Of a DNA stretch of 64,000 nucleotides, positions 1 through 8,328 are shown in pieces. The DNA comes from Marivita sp046592965. Lineage in GTDB: Bacteria; Pseudomonadota; Alphaproteobacteria; Rhodobacterales; Rhodobacteraceae. The stretch spans positions 434,001-498,000 of the forward strand of contig NZ_JBISBV010000002.1 of NCBI RefSeq assembly GCF_046592965.1, written 5' to 3'. Numbering within the stretch: the stretch's first letter is position 1; each line of letters starts with the position of its first letter. The position numbers and the translations under genes were made by a program. Under the pieces are notes generated by a model. That model searched no databases. It was not told the DNA's origin and worked only from the letters and a program-made list of their open reading frames with translations.

Positions 1-1127
1 AATCCGCGCGCACGCATGTCGCGAAGCGGTTGCGCGCTGAGCATGGATGTCCGGTTCAAGAGGGTGATCCCGGCAACCCGCGCCCGAATATCGACGATGC
101 GCTTGCGGTGATAGGCATCGAGCACTGCGCGGCTGCCAATATCGCCTTTGGCGGTCCGCACCAAATCCCTGAGAACGCGGATATCGGTCAGGCTCATGTT
201 CAACCCTTGCGCACCGATGGGGGGCACGACATGCGCAGCCTCAGCCACCAAAGCCAGGCGTTCACCGCTCAATCGGTCGGCGTGTTGGCTTATGATGGGC
301 CAGATCGTGCGGCGCGAGGCCAGTTTCAATGGCCCGAGCAGACCGCAGGATCGGGTGGTCATCGCGTCTTCAAACGCGGCTTCGTCGAGCGCGAACAGCG
401 CCTCTGCCTTGGGTCCGGTTTCCATCCAGACCACTGCCGAGGACGGCTTTCCTTCGTGATCGGGCAACGGCACGAAGGTAAACGGGCCGCCGGTGCGATG
501 GATTTCTGTCGACACGTTTCCGTGCGGCGTCGGGTGCGTGACCGCGAAGGCGAGCGCCTTCTGGCCGAACCGGGTCGTTGTCACCTCGATCCCTGCGGCC
601 TGACGCATTGGCGAATTGCGCCCGTCGGCGGCGATCACCAGCTTGCACCGCACCTTCGTGCCATCGCTTAGCCCGACGCGCGCCTCGCGCTCTCGGGTGA
701 ACAGCGACGTGGTGCCTGTGCCGTGACGGAAGGTGACGTTATCCAGGGTTTCCAGATGCGCGACGAGTTCACGGCGCAACAGCCAGTTGGGCAGGTTCCA
801 GCCAAACGGCGCGTCCGAAATATCAGACGCGTTGAACGCTTTTGTCACGCGAGGTTCGGCCACCTCTCCGCCAGCGTCCACGATGCGCATCACCTGCAAG
901 GGCATTGCGTGATCGGCCAACCGGTCCCAGAGCCCGATCTCGGCCAGAAATGCCTGCGCCGGTTGCAGGAAGGCGGTGCTGCGCAGGTCTGATCCTTCGG
1001 CGTTCCGCTCGGTCACCGGTGGGGCGGGGTCGAGGCACAGGACAAAAAAGTTATCCTTCCCGAACGCCGCCGCCGCCGCAAGTCCGGCAATGCCGCCGCC
1101 CGATACAACGATGTCATAATCCATCAT
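1..1127 (-). CDS. UbiH/UbiF-family FAD-dependent hydroxylase (3' end outside window)
   Basis: The frame is open from the start codon to the left edge, giving about 375 residues of a family usually near 400 long, so only the C-terminus is missing. The N-terminus carries the dinucleotide-binding motif VSGGGIAGLAAAAAFG. A central DGRNSPMRQ motif and a later HVVPPIGAQGLNMSLTD motif are typical of class A flavoprotein monooxygenases that hydroxylate the ubiquinone ring. A GGAG site lies just upstream of tandem ATG codons (1127 or 1124). The family assignment is firm; which ring position it hydroxylates cannot be told from this fragment. Confidence 0.85.
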   Translation of the reverse strand, partial: MMDYDIVVSGGGIAGLAAAAAFGKDNFFVLCLDPAPPVTERNAEGSDLRSTAFLQPAQAFLAEIGLWDRLADHAMPLQVMRIVDAGGEVAEPRVTKAFNASDISDAPFGWNLPNWLLRRELVAHLETLDNVTFRHGTGTTSLFTREREARVGLSDGTKVRCKLVIAADGRNSPMRQAAGIEVTTTRFGQKALAFAVTHPTPHGNVSTEIHRTGGPFTFVPLPDHEGKPSSAVVWMETGPKAEALFALDEAAFEDAMTTRSCGLLGPLKLASRRTIWPIISQHADRLSGERLALVAEAAHVVPPIGAQGLNMSLTDIRVLRDLVRTAKGDIGSRAVLDAYHRKRIVDIRARVAGITLLNRTSMLSAQPLRDMRARG

Positions 1128-1176
1128 GTTCTCCTTTGCCGCGAACGCAGGACGGTCGGGCGACAGCCTTTGCGGA

Positions 1177-1821
1177 TCAGGTCAGACGCGCCAGAAACGC
1201 GGCCAGATCGGGTGTGTGGTACTGAATGTGCGGCGCGTCGATCGCATCATCGGCCACGTGCACGGTGCGCATTCCCATCGCGTGTGGCGCGGCAAGGTTG
1301 CGCGGATCGTCTTCGAACATCGCCGCGGTTCGCGTGTCAGTGCCATCGCGCCCGAACACCCGTTCAAACGCGCCGCGCTCTGGTTTGGGCTGGAAATCGG
1401 CGTGTTCCACGCCGTAGACTGCATCGAAAATCCCGCTCAGACCGCGCGCCTTGAGCACGTTCTCGGCATAGGGTGCCGAGCCATTGGTGTAGACGATCTT
1501 GCGGCCCGGCAATTGCGAAATCAGCGAGGCGAGATACGGATCTTCGGAAAGTACCGTGAAATCAATATCATGCACGCTGTGAAGATACGGGTCAGGGTCC
1601 ACGCCATGCTCGCGCATGAGACCGGCAAGCGTTGTGCCATATGTTTTCCAGTAATCCAGCCGCAGGTCATTGGCCTCGGATTCGTCAACGCCGACAGTGT
1701 CCATGACAAATTTGACCATGCGCACTTCGATCTGATCGAAAAGCCGCACGGCGGGCGAGTACAGGGTGTTGTCGAGGTCGAACACCCAATGACGGACATG
1801 ATCGAAAGCTGATTTAACCAT
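1177..1821 (-). CDS. HAD-family pyrimidine 5'-nucleotidase-like hydrolase
   Basis: A 214-residue HAD hydrolase. Motif I is FDLDNTLYSP near residue 12, with the nucleophilic Asp and the acid/base Asp. Motif II is VYTNGS, and motif III/IV is the FEDDPRN segment near residue 160. The DNTLYSP variant is typical of the SDT1/pyrimidine 5'-nucleotidase subgroup, which dephosphorylates nucleoside monophosphates in the cytoplasm. The start was placed at the ATG giving MVKSAFDHVRHW; about 30 further upstream residues are open but carry no family similarity. It lies about 50 bases upstream of the UbiH-like gene on the same strand. Confidence 0.8.
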   Translation of the reverse strand: MVKSAFDHVRHWVFDLDNTLYSPAVRLFDQIEVRMVKFVMDTVGVDESEANDLRLDYWKTYGTTLAGLMREHGVDPDPYLHSVHDIDFTVLSEDPYLASLISQLPGRKIVYTNGSAPYAENVLKARGLSGIFDAVYGVEHADFQPKPERGAFERVFGRDGTDTRTAAMFEDDPRNLAAPHAMGMRTVHVADDAIDAPHIQYHTPDLAAFLARLT

Positions 1822-1923
1822 ACCCGTTAGGTAAGGCGCGCAGGGGCCCGCGGCAATGGCTTGGCTTGCGTCTTTTGGTCCGGCAGCGCTATCGTGCCGC
1901 CAGCGCAATCAAAGGCCTGATGT

Positions 1924-2574
1924 ATGACAGATGTAAAGCCTCCTCAAAAGGACGCCTATTCCTCGATACTGGAAGCGATCGACGTCGGGATCTATCGGCC
2001 CGGTGATCGGTTGGTGGAAAGCGATCTGGCTGACCGGTTTGGCATGTCGCGCACGCCCATCCGCGAGGCCTTGCAAAGGCTTGAGACTCAATCGCTGCTG
2101 GCGCGGGACGGTCGGTCCTTGATCGTGGCATCGCTTGATCACAATCAGATGGCCGAATTGTACGTTGTACGTACCGAACTGGAAGGGCTTGCCGCGCGGC
2201 TTGCGGCGCGCCATGCGACCGAGGAAGAGGTCCAGGTGCTGCGCGACATGGTCGAGGAGGATCAGGCGTTCCTGAACGACCCGTCCGTATTGGCGCGGGC
2301 CAACCGGCGGTTTCACAAGCAAATTCATCTGGCCTCGCATAACCGGTTTCTGGTGCAGCAGCTTGATCTGGTGCACCGCTCCATGGCGCTCATGGCGACC
2401 ACATCGCTGGCAGCGGAAGGGCGCGGCGAGATTGCGCTGGCCGAACATCAGGCAATCGTCAACGCGATTGCCGATCGCGATGAAGATGCCGCCTACAAGG
2501 CGCTGCGCGATCACATTTCGGTCGCGTTCGTGACACGGCTCAAGCTCGATTCGATGGCGCAGGAGACCGACTAG
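1924..2574 (+). CDS. GntR-family transcriptional regulator with FCD domain
   Basis: 216 residues. The N-terminal winged helix contains RPGDRLVESDLADRFGMSRT followed by PIREALQRLE, the GntR signature. The C-terminal two thirds is an all-helical FCD ligand-binding domain with the spaced metal/ligand residues of the family (Asp/Arg near FHKQIHLASHN, and AEHQAIVNAI). AAAGG lies upstream of the ATG. It is divergent from the HAD gene and ends tail to tail with the glycosyltransferase gene, overlapping it by 4 bases. FCD regulators usually respond to organic acids; the ligand here is unknown. Confidence 0.85.
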   Translation: MTDVKPPQKDAYSSILEAIDVGIYRPGDRLVESDLADRFGMSRTPIREALQRLETQSLLARDGRSLIVASLDHNQMAELYVVRTELEGLAARLAARHATEEEVQVLRDMVEEDQAFLNDPSVLARANRRFHKQIHLASHNRFLVQQLDLVHRSMALMATTSLAAEGRGEIALAEHQAIVNAIADRDEDAAYKALRDHISVAFVTRLKLDSMAQETD

Positions 2575-4361
2575 CGCCGCGTGATGTGAATATCGCCGCC
2601 GGCGATGTCCGGGGCTGAAAGCCCGTGCTGGGTTTTCTCCCAGTAGAATGGTTTGAATATCAGTTGCGACCACGCCTTGTAGACGGCAAAGACCCCGAGC
2701 GGAAAATAGAACATCATCATCGGCACCCATTGCAGCAGTTTTTCATGCTGCGTCCGGCCCACGGCGACAAAGCCGATCAGCAACGACACCAGCTCTGTCA
2801 AAAGAAAGAGGGCCAGAAGGCCCCCCAGCCATTGTTCCGGCAGTGCATCGGTAAAGGGCGTCGATAGCCCGAACAGCACCAACCAGAAACACCAGAGCAC
2901 GGGCGCGAGGGTGAATTGCAAGATGGTGGTAAGAAAGAAGAACTGGAAGCCGAGAAATTTCCAGACGCCCATTTCGCGGATCAACCGGAAGGGACGGCGC
3001 ATATGCACGAGGTAGGTGATTATATATCCCTTGAGCCACCGCGAGCGTTGCTTGATCCACGGATAAAGCCGGTTGTTCGCCTCCTCCCGCGTGACGGTGG
3101 GCACGAGGATCGTTCTGTAGCCAAAGCGGGAAAGGCGGACGCCAAGATCGGCGTCTTCGGTCACGTTGTGGGCATCCCAGCCTCCGACATGTTCCAACGC
3201 GGCGCGGCGCAGATAGACTGTCGTGCCGCCAAGCGGGATCGAGAAGCCAAGCCGCGCCGCACCGGCAAGAATGATGCGGAACCACGTTGCGTATTCGATG
3301 GTGAAACAGCGCGCGATCCAGTTCGACCGCGTGTTGTAGAAATCGAGAATCCCCTGCACGCAGGCCACGTCGGCGGGTGAGATGTGAAACGCCTCGACGA
3401 TGCGCTCGATCTGGTCGGTGGCGGGCGCGTCTTCGGCATCCAGCACACCGATGATGTCACCGCGCGTGTAGCGCAATGCGTAGTTCAGTGCGCGAGGTTT
3501 GGTTTTCAACTGGCCGTCGGGAACATCGACAACCCGCATCCAGGCCGGAAGGGACATTGCGGCGATCATCTCTCTGGTATTTTTGTCGGAGTGTTCGAGA
3601 ACCAGCACCACGTCGAGCAAGGATTTGGGATAGGTCAGCCGTGACAGCCGCCGCACCAGTTCATTGGCGATGCCGGCTTCCTTGAACATCGGAACCATCA
3701 GGCTCACCACCGGTTTTTCGGCCAATGGTACATTGACCGGCTTGCCGGGGGGCTTTTTGTAGCCGGCCAGAAAGACCGAAATCTTGAAGAACTGACAGGC
3801 CAGAAGATTGGTCACCGCGACCAGGGTAATGCCTATGAAAAATACGTCGGGAAGCAGGTAAATGAGTGCGAGGCTGACCCCGAAAAACAGCATGGCGGCG
3901 ACTGCGCGTGGCCATGTCAGCTTGTTGATGTCGCGGCAGCTGAGGTCATCGGGCACCTGATGTTCGGCCAGGGCGGCGAGGTGGTCGCCATGCCGATCCG
4001 ACACCAGGCGATGGATATCTTCTTCGGTCGCGTCGCAAAACAGCACCGGGCCGATCAGATGTTCCAGCATGTCACGCAATTGCGCGCGATCGCCTTCGTG
4101 CGCCGTGCCCACCAAGGTGGTTTCCCCGAGGGTTCCCCAAGGCAGAACGCGATGCTCAATGCAGAATTCCGGCGGCAGGATGCCGTCAAGTGCAGGATCG
4201 GGCGGATTGTTGATCGGATCGAGCCGCCGCCGAGTGGCCGCGAGATCGCGGGCGCGTTGCACCACCAGCTCGGCACCGATCGCCGCCGGTCTTGCATCGG
4301 CGCGTTGGGAAGATGTTCGCACAAACGGCATGTCCGTCGCGATCGGTGTCTGACCGGCCAT
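2571..4361 (-). CDS. Membrane glycosyltransferase, GT2 family, with GspE/MshEN-like N-terminus
   Basis: 596 residues. Residues about 30-130 resemble the N-terminal domain of type II secretion ATPases (MshEN/GspE-N), a fold that often binds cyclic di-GMP. Two hydrophobic segments follow, then a processive GT2 catalytic domain with DAEDA (metal-binding Asp), TEDADLGVR (catalytic Asp) and QRSRWLKGY, the QxxRW acceptor motif. Three or four C-terminal membrane helices complete a cellulose-synthase-like architecture. It probably makes or exports a polysaccharide at the inner membrane. The substrate is unknown and no partner gene lies alongside. c-di-GMP control is an inference from the N-terminal domain. 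Confidence 0.8.
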   Translation of the reverse strand: MAGQTPIATDMPFVRTSSQRADARPAAIGAELVVQRARDLAATRRRLDPINNPPDPALDGILPPEFCIEHRVLPWGTLGETTLVGTAHEGDRAQLRDMLEHLIGPVLFCDATEEDIHRLVSDRHGDHLAALAEHQVPDDLSCRDINKLTWPRAVAAMLFFGVSLALIYLLPDVFFIGITLVAVTNLLACQFFKISVFLAGYKKPPGKPVNVPLAEKPVVSLMVPMFKEAGIANELVRRLSRLTYPKSLLDVVLVLEHSDKNTREMIAAMSLPAWMRVVDVPDGQLKTKPRALNYALRYTRGDIIGVLDAEDAPATDQIERIVEAFHISPADVACVQGILDFYNTRSNWIARCFTIEYATWFRIILAGAARLGFSIPLGGTTVYLRRAALEHVGGWDAHNVTEDADLGVRLSRFGYRTILVPTVTREEANNRLYPWIKQRSRWLKGYIITYLVHMRRPFRLIREMGVWKFLGFQFFFLTTILQFTLAPVLWCFWLVLFGLSTPFTDALPEQWLGGLLALFLLTELVSLLIGFVAVGRTQHEKLLQWVPMMMFYFPLGVFAVYKAWSQLIFKPFYWEKTQHGLSAPDIAGGDIHITRR

Positions 4362-4426
4362 ATGTCCCCCGGAATTGATCCGGGAGCCACTAGACGTGCA
4401 AAGAGTTAAGCGTCAGTTAACGGAAT

Positions 4427-5596
4427 TTACGCATCGACGCGTTTGGCCGTGTCCATGGATGCCACGAACCGTTCAAAGAGGTAGTAGCTGTCTTGCGGTC
4501 CGGGGCTGGCTTCGGGGTGCTGCTGAACCGAAAATACCGGACGATCCTTCATGCGAATGCCGCAATTCGAGCCATCGAAAAGCGACACGTGGGTTTCAAC
4601 AACGCCTTCGGGCAAAGTCTGTCCATCCACCGCAAAACCGTGGTTCATCGAGGTGATCTCGACCTTGCCGGTCTCGGTGTCCTTGACCGGGTGGTTCGCG
4701 CCGTGATGCCCGTGACTCATCTTGACGGTCTTGGCTCCAAGCGCAAGCGCAAGCATCTGGTGGCCAAGGCAAATTCCGAAAACCGGAAGGTCGGTTTTAT
4801 CCAGGATTTCGCGGATCATCGGAACCGCGTATTCACCCGTCGCCGCCGGGTCACCGGGCCCGTTTGACAGGAACACCCCGTCGGGATCATGTGCCAGAAT
4901 GTCCTCCGCAGTGGCCGTCGCGGGAAGAACGGTCACGTCGCATCCAGCACTTGCCAGACAACGCAGAATATTGCGTTTTGCGCCATAGTCGATGGCGACA
5001 ACCTTGTGCGTCGGATTGGTCTGCCGGGAATACCCCTCGGGCCATGCCCACCGCATCTCGTCCCAGCGGTAGGTTTGGGCGCAGGTCACGTCGCGGGCAA
5101 GATCGAGCCCTTCGAGCCCAGGAAAATCGCGCGCCTTCTGCACCAGTGCCTCGATGTCGAAAACGCCGTCGGGATTGTGCTCGAGCGCGACATGCGGCGC
5201 ACCTGTCTGACGGATCGCGCGTGCCAGCCTGCGGGTGTCGATCCCGCCAATCGCGATGCGTCCGCGCGCCGCCAGCCAGTCGCCAAGTTCTTGCACGGCC
5301 CGCCAGTTGGAGCTTTGGGTCGGCATCCATTTGACCACCATGCCCGCCGCGACGGGATCGCTGGCTTCGTCATCGTCGGGGTTCACGCCGACATTGCCGA
5401 TATGGGGGAACGTGAAGGTCACGATCTGGCCCGCATAGGACGGGTCCGTCATGATTTCCTGATAGCCGGTCATGGCGGTGTTGAAACACAATTCGGCCAC
5501 CGTAGTGCCGGTTGCGCCGAACCCCTGACCGTAAAACACGGTGCCGTCCGCCAGCGCGAGGCAGGCCGTCGGTGTGTCGTTGAAAAGCTGGGACAT
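4427..5596 (-). CDS. carA: Carbamoyl-phosphate synthase small subunit
   Basis: 389 residues, the normal CarA length. It hydrolyses glutamine and passes ammonia to CarB for carbamoyl phosphate, used in arginine and pyrimidine synthesis. The N-terminal domain has the typical LADGTVFYGQGFGATG and FNTAMTGYQEIMTDPSY motifs. The C-terminal class I amidotransferase domain has the nucleophile elbow VFGICLGHQML and the catalytic HPEA motif. The start was set at MSQLF, preceded by GGAG at 7 bases; the frame is open 20 codons further but without similarity. carB is not in the window. Confidence 0.96.
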   Translation of the reverse strand: MSQLFNDTPTACLALADGTVFYGQGFGATGTTVAELCFNTAMTGYQEIMTDPSYAGQIVTFTFPHIGNVGVNPDDDEASDPVAAGMVVKWMPTQSSNWRAVQELGDWLAARGRIAIGGIDTRRLARAIRQTGAPHVALEHNPDGVFDIEALVQKARDFPGLEGLDLARDVTCAQTYRWDEMRWAWPEGYSRQTNPTHKVVAIDYGAKRNILRCLASAGCDVTVLPATATAEDILAHDPDGVFLSNGPGDPAATGEYAVPMIREILDKTDLPVFGICLGHQMLALALGAKTVKMSHGHHGANHPVKDTETGKVEITSMNHGFAVDGQTLPEGVVETHVSLFDGSNCGIRMKDRPVFSVQQHPEASPGPQDSYYLFERFVASMDTAKRVDA

Positions 5597-5776
5597 GGCG
5601 CGACTCCGCTGGGGTGAAACCGGTCGGAACCTACGGCTGCGCAGCGTTGCGGTCAAGGGCAGAGCTGAAATGCGTTTAGATGTAACTTCAATGGGTTAGA
5701 AGATCTCTCCCCGGCTTGCGTCCGAGCGTCTCCTCGCTTAGTGTGCACGTTTGTTCAACCATGTGGATGGGAATTC

Positions 5777-6241
5777 ATGGATCTTCGCACACGGATCACT
5801 TCGTCGATCAAACAGGCCATGCGCGACAAGGACAGCGCGCGGCTGTCGACGCTTCGCCTGATCAACGCCGCCATCAAGGACCGCGATATCGCCGCCCGGG
5901 GCGAAGGTATCGAGGATGGCGTTGGCGATGATGAAGTGCTTGGCATCCTTGGCAAAATGGTCAAGCAGCGCAAGGATACCGCCAAGACTTACGAAGAAGC
6001 GGGACGGCTTGATCTGACTGAGCGCGAATTGTCCGAGATCAAGGTGATCGAGGAATTCCTGCCGCGCAAACTGTCCAAGAAGGAAGTTGCAAAGGCGGTC
6101 GACTCGGCAGTGGAAGAAACCGGGGCAACCTCGATCCGCGACATGGGGCGCGTGATGGGCGCGTTGAAGGCGAAATATACGGGCCAGATGGATTTCGGCG
6201 CCGTGGGGCCGATGGTGAAGGATCGCCTGACGCAAGCCTGA
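5777..6241 (+). CDS. GatB/YqeY domain protein
   Basis: 154 residues of the YqeY family, related to the tail domain of the GatB amidotransferase subunit. Matching features are the N-terminal MDLRTRITSSIKQAM, the central EFLPRKLSKKEV and the C-terminal MGALKAKYTGQMDFG. The start is the ATG preceded by a GATGGGAA stretch; the upstream extension lacks similarity. It diverges from carA across about 180 bases, an arrangement common in alphaproteobacteria. It is thought to act on or near tRNA, but its biochemical role is unproven. Confidence 0.85.
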   Translation: MDLRTRITSSIKQAMRDKDSARLSTLRLINAAIKDRDIAARGEGIEDGVGDDEVLGILGKMVKQRKDTAKTYEEAGRLDLTERELSEIKVIEEFLPRKLSKKEVAKAVDSAVEETGATSIRDMGRVMGALKAKYTGQMDFGAVGPMVKDRLTQA

Positions 6242-6259
6242 GCGACCGTGCACCCACCG

Positions 6260-7168
6260 TCAGTTCTGTGACGGCAGGCCAAAATCCCGGCGGATCGTGT
6301 TCAGATCGTCCGGGTCGTCGATCCGGTACTTCTTGACGAACCGTGTCTTGTATCCGACCCGCCCCCGGCGCGCGCCGAAGTTTTCGCCGTGGTTTAGCAT
6401 ATAAAGCACGGACGGTCGCGACAGCGGCGTCAGGGCGAGGCCTGCCAGCCGTGCCAGATAGGGAAACATGCGATGTTCGTGCTGCGTCATCTCGGTCAGA
6501 AACCGCGTTGACTGGGGCGTGTTCGGGTCATGGTAGAGCGCACAGCAGCTGCCACACAGTTTCCAGAACGGTTTGCGCATCGGCGCATCGGGCGCCCGTC
6601 GATCCGCCAATGCGATATCGCCGGTGGCGGCGTCCATGACATAGCCGGACTGCGCAAGATACCCGCCTGCCGCCTGTCGTGTCAGCATTTCCTGCACCGC
6701 ACCCTGTCGCAAGAGATCATCGGCATCGAAGGACATCACGTATCCCGGGTGTGGGGCGAGATCCGGCAACGCTTCGTTCAGCACGCGCAGCTTGCGCCAC
6801 TTGTCGTTGCCCGGCGCGCGATCAGTGAAGGGGATCACCGAGATCCGGGGATCGTCGGGAATGTCGGGCGTCTCCTGACAGCAGATCGTCGCCGTCCAGT
6901 TCGGATCATCCTGCTCGATGAACCGCTCCAGCGTTGCGGTCAGCCGGGCGGCTACAGCTGCCCAGTCGGACACGTGTGCAGGGCCAACCAGCGGCAACAG
7001 GAAGGTGACCTGCCCGGCAGCCCGCATCGACATTTGCGTCGCGCGCAAGGCGAGGGCGGCGCGCTCGGATTCCGCCATCTCGGGCGTAGGGTCCGTCTTG
7101 CCGAGAAGGCTTGCGCGCAGAAGATGGCGCGCACGGGTCAGTTTGGGGACGGCGGGAACCTGTGCCAT
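6260..7168 (-). CDS. GT-A type glycosyltransferase-like protein
   Basis: 302 residues from the ATG giving MAQVPAVPKL. Residues about 55-75 form a GT-A-like first strand (VTFLLPLVGPAHVSDW). SFDADDLL near residue 155 matches the metal-binding DxD of GT2-type transferases. No membrane segment is evident, so it is probably cytoplasmic. It is the last gene of a minus-strand run ccdA-ccdB-DUF2244-this gene with spacings of 3, 7 and 13 bases. Acceptor and donor sugar are unknown. Confidence 0.6.
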   Translation of the reverse strand: MAQVPAVPKLTRARHLLRASLLGKTDPTPEMAESERAALALRATQMSMRAAGQVTFLLPLVGPAHVSDWAAVAARLTATLERFIEQDDPNWTATICCQETPDIPDDPRISVIPFTDRAPGNDKWRKLRVLNEALPDLAPHPGYVMSFDADDLLRQGAVQEMLTRQAAGGYLAQSGYVMDAATGDIALADRRAPDAPMRKPFWKLCGSCCALYHDPNTPQSTRFLTEMTQHEHRMFPYLARLAGLALTPLSRPSVLYMLNHGENFGARRGRVGYKTRFVKKYRIDDPDDLNTIRRDFGLPSQN

Positions 7169-7181
7169 GGCACCTCGACTT

Positions 7182-7673
7182 TCAGGGGGTGACGATGCGT
7201 CGGATCTTGGCATCCAACTCGACATAGAGCGCCATGCGTTCGTCTTCGCTGAGAAACGCACCGATCTCGACCTCCCGGCCTGAACCGGACAGCGTGACAT
7301 AGTGGGGCACGGGGCCTCCCTTCGTGTGCATGTTCACCTGCGTCCAATACCGGTTGCAATGCCACTCCTGCGGATCAGTGCCGCTTGCTTCCCGCGTGAG
7401 GTGGACGTCGTCGGCGCTCAGCGTCAAGGTCTCGACGATCTGGCGGTCGCGCTCATTGCGCCGCAACGCATACCACGTCGCTGCCAAGGCAGCCAGAACG
7501 AAGGGCAGGATCCCCCAGAGCAGGACGGTTCCGATTAATCCGTAAAGCGGGATCGTGGAGAGTGTGAAGATGCCAAGGATCGTTGCGGCGAAACCGGGGG
7601 CCGGCAGGGATTGATAGGGCCAGAGCCGGAGCGTTGACATCCTCTCGGATGTATCTGTCCAAACGTAGGGCAT
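7182..7673 (-). CDS. DUF2244 family membrane protein
   Basis: 163 residues. The LWPYQSLPAPGF motif is followed by two adjacent membrane helices (about residues 28-70), the layout of DUF2244 proteins. The remaining C-terminal part is soluble, with a WTQVNMH segment and a probable beta-rich fold. The family has no established function but is often found near cytochrome oxidase genes, and ctaD lies about 650 bases upstream here, on the far side of ccdAB. Start at MPYVWTD; an internal ATG 11 codons later is a possible alternative. Confidence 0.7.
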   Translation of the reverse strand: MPYVWTDTSERMSTLRLWPYQSLPAPGFAATILGIFTLSTIPLYGLIGTVLLWGILPFVLAALAATWYALRRNERDRQIVETLTLSADDVHLTREASGTDPQEWHCNRYWTQVNMHTKGGPVPHYVTLSGSGREVEIGAFLSEDERMALYVELDAKIRRIVTP

Positions 7674-7680
7674 GGTCTGC

Positions 7681-7980
7681 TCAATACCCCATCGTCAGCA
7701 GATTGCAGTCGCGCATGATGTCGTCCCGCTGGTTTGCGGCAGAGCCCAGTTTGGTGACCAGTTTCGGAAATGCCAAGGTTGCAAGCTGAAGCGGGTTTGA
7801 CCGAAACGTCAAATCACCCATCGCAATTCGGGGGGCGAGGATTTGCAGCGGACGGTCTGACCAGTTGTCCGCACCCAACCGTGCAACCACGCGCGTATTT
7901 GCATCGTTGAACAGATCGGCCTGCACCTCCAGGACGTAACTGCCGTTCTCGGTGCGAAAAACATCAGACTGCTGCGCCAT
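7681..7980 (-). CDS. ccdB: CcdB-family toxin
   Basis: 99 residues, close to the 101 of F-plasmid CcdB. The pattern matches across the length: N-terminal VFRTENGSYVLEVQADLFND, central VVARLG and PRIAMGDLTF, and the C-terminal NLLTMGY, where CcdB has its gyrase-contacting tail (family ending xWGI). CcdB poisons DNA gyrase subunit A. It follows ccdA by 3 bases, the usual antitoxin-toxin order. Activity is inferred; the Trp of the classic tail is not present here. Confidence 0.8.
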   Translation of the reverse strand: MAQQSDVFRTENGSYVLEVQADLFNDANTRVVARLGADNWSDRPLQILAPRIAMGDLTFRSNPLQLATLAFPKLVTKLGSAANQRDDIMRDCNLLTMGY

Positions 7981-7983
7981 CGG

Positions 7984-8202
7984 CTAACTCTGCCGATACT
8001 TGGCGAGAGGAAGACCCTCGTCTTCGACAAGCTTGTTGTAGGCGTCGAACGCTGCCTTGTTCTCTTCTTTCCAGTGCTCGGCCTCGGCGTGTCGCACCTG
8101 CGCTTCTATACCAGCCTCGGCCGCGCGCGAGATGTTGACGCCGACCGCTTTGGCACACGCAAACAGGTCTGCGTCAAGGCTGAGGCTGGTGGATTTCCGC
8201 AT
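7984..8202 (-). CDS. ccdA: CcdA-family antitoxin
   Basis: 72 residues, the length of CcdA. The N-terminal ribbon-helix-helix part (STSLSLDADLFACAKAVGVN) binds DNA. ISRAAEAGIEAQVRHAEAEH and the acidic C-terminus with KEENKAAFDAYN correspond to the CcdB-binding tail. It neutralises CcdB and with it represses its own promoter. An inverted repeat 41-62 bases upstream of its start is a candidate operator. It begins the minus-strand run that includes ccdB, DUF2244 and a glycosyltransferase. Confidence 0.82.
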   Translation of the reverse strand: MRKSTSLSLDADLFACAKAVGVNISRAAEAGIEAQVRHAEAEHWKEENKAAFDAYNKLVEDEGLPLAKYRQS

Positions 8203-8242
8203 TATGGTGTGGCTCCGCGTTGTAACGGTTTTTACCGCGAAA

Positions 8243-8264
8243 CCTACCGGCGATCAACGGTAGG
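8243..8264. promoter_or_regulatory. Inverted repeat upstream of ccdA, candidate CcdAB operator
   Basis: CCTACCG (8243-8249) and CGGTAGG (8258-8264) form a perfect 7-base dyad with an 8-base spacer, located between the ctaD terminator and the ccdA start. CcdA/CcdB complexes autoregulate through dyads upstream of ccdA, so this is a reasonable operator; no direct evidence. Confidence 0.35.
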
Positions 8265-8275
8265 CGTCACAATCG

Positions 8276-8303
8276 AAAAAGCCCCGATGATAACATCGGG
8301 GCT
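8276..8303 (-). terminator. Rho-independent terminator of ctaD
   Basis: A 10-base perfect stem (8280-8289 with 8294-8303), a 4-base loop and, read on the minus strand, a run of five T directly after the stem. It lies 25 bases beyond the ctaD stop and separates ctaD from ccdAB. Confidence 0.85.
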
Positions 8304-8328
8304 TCTCCTGTTTCGATTTAGGGACGCG

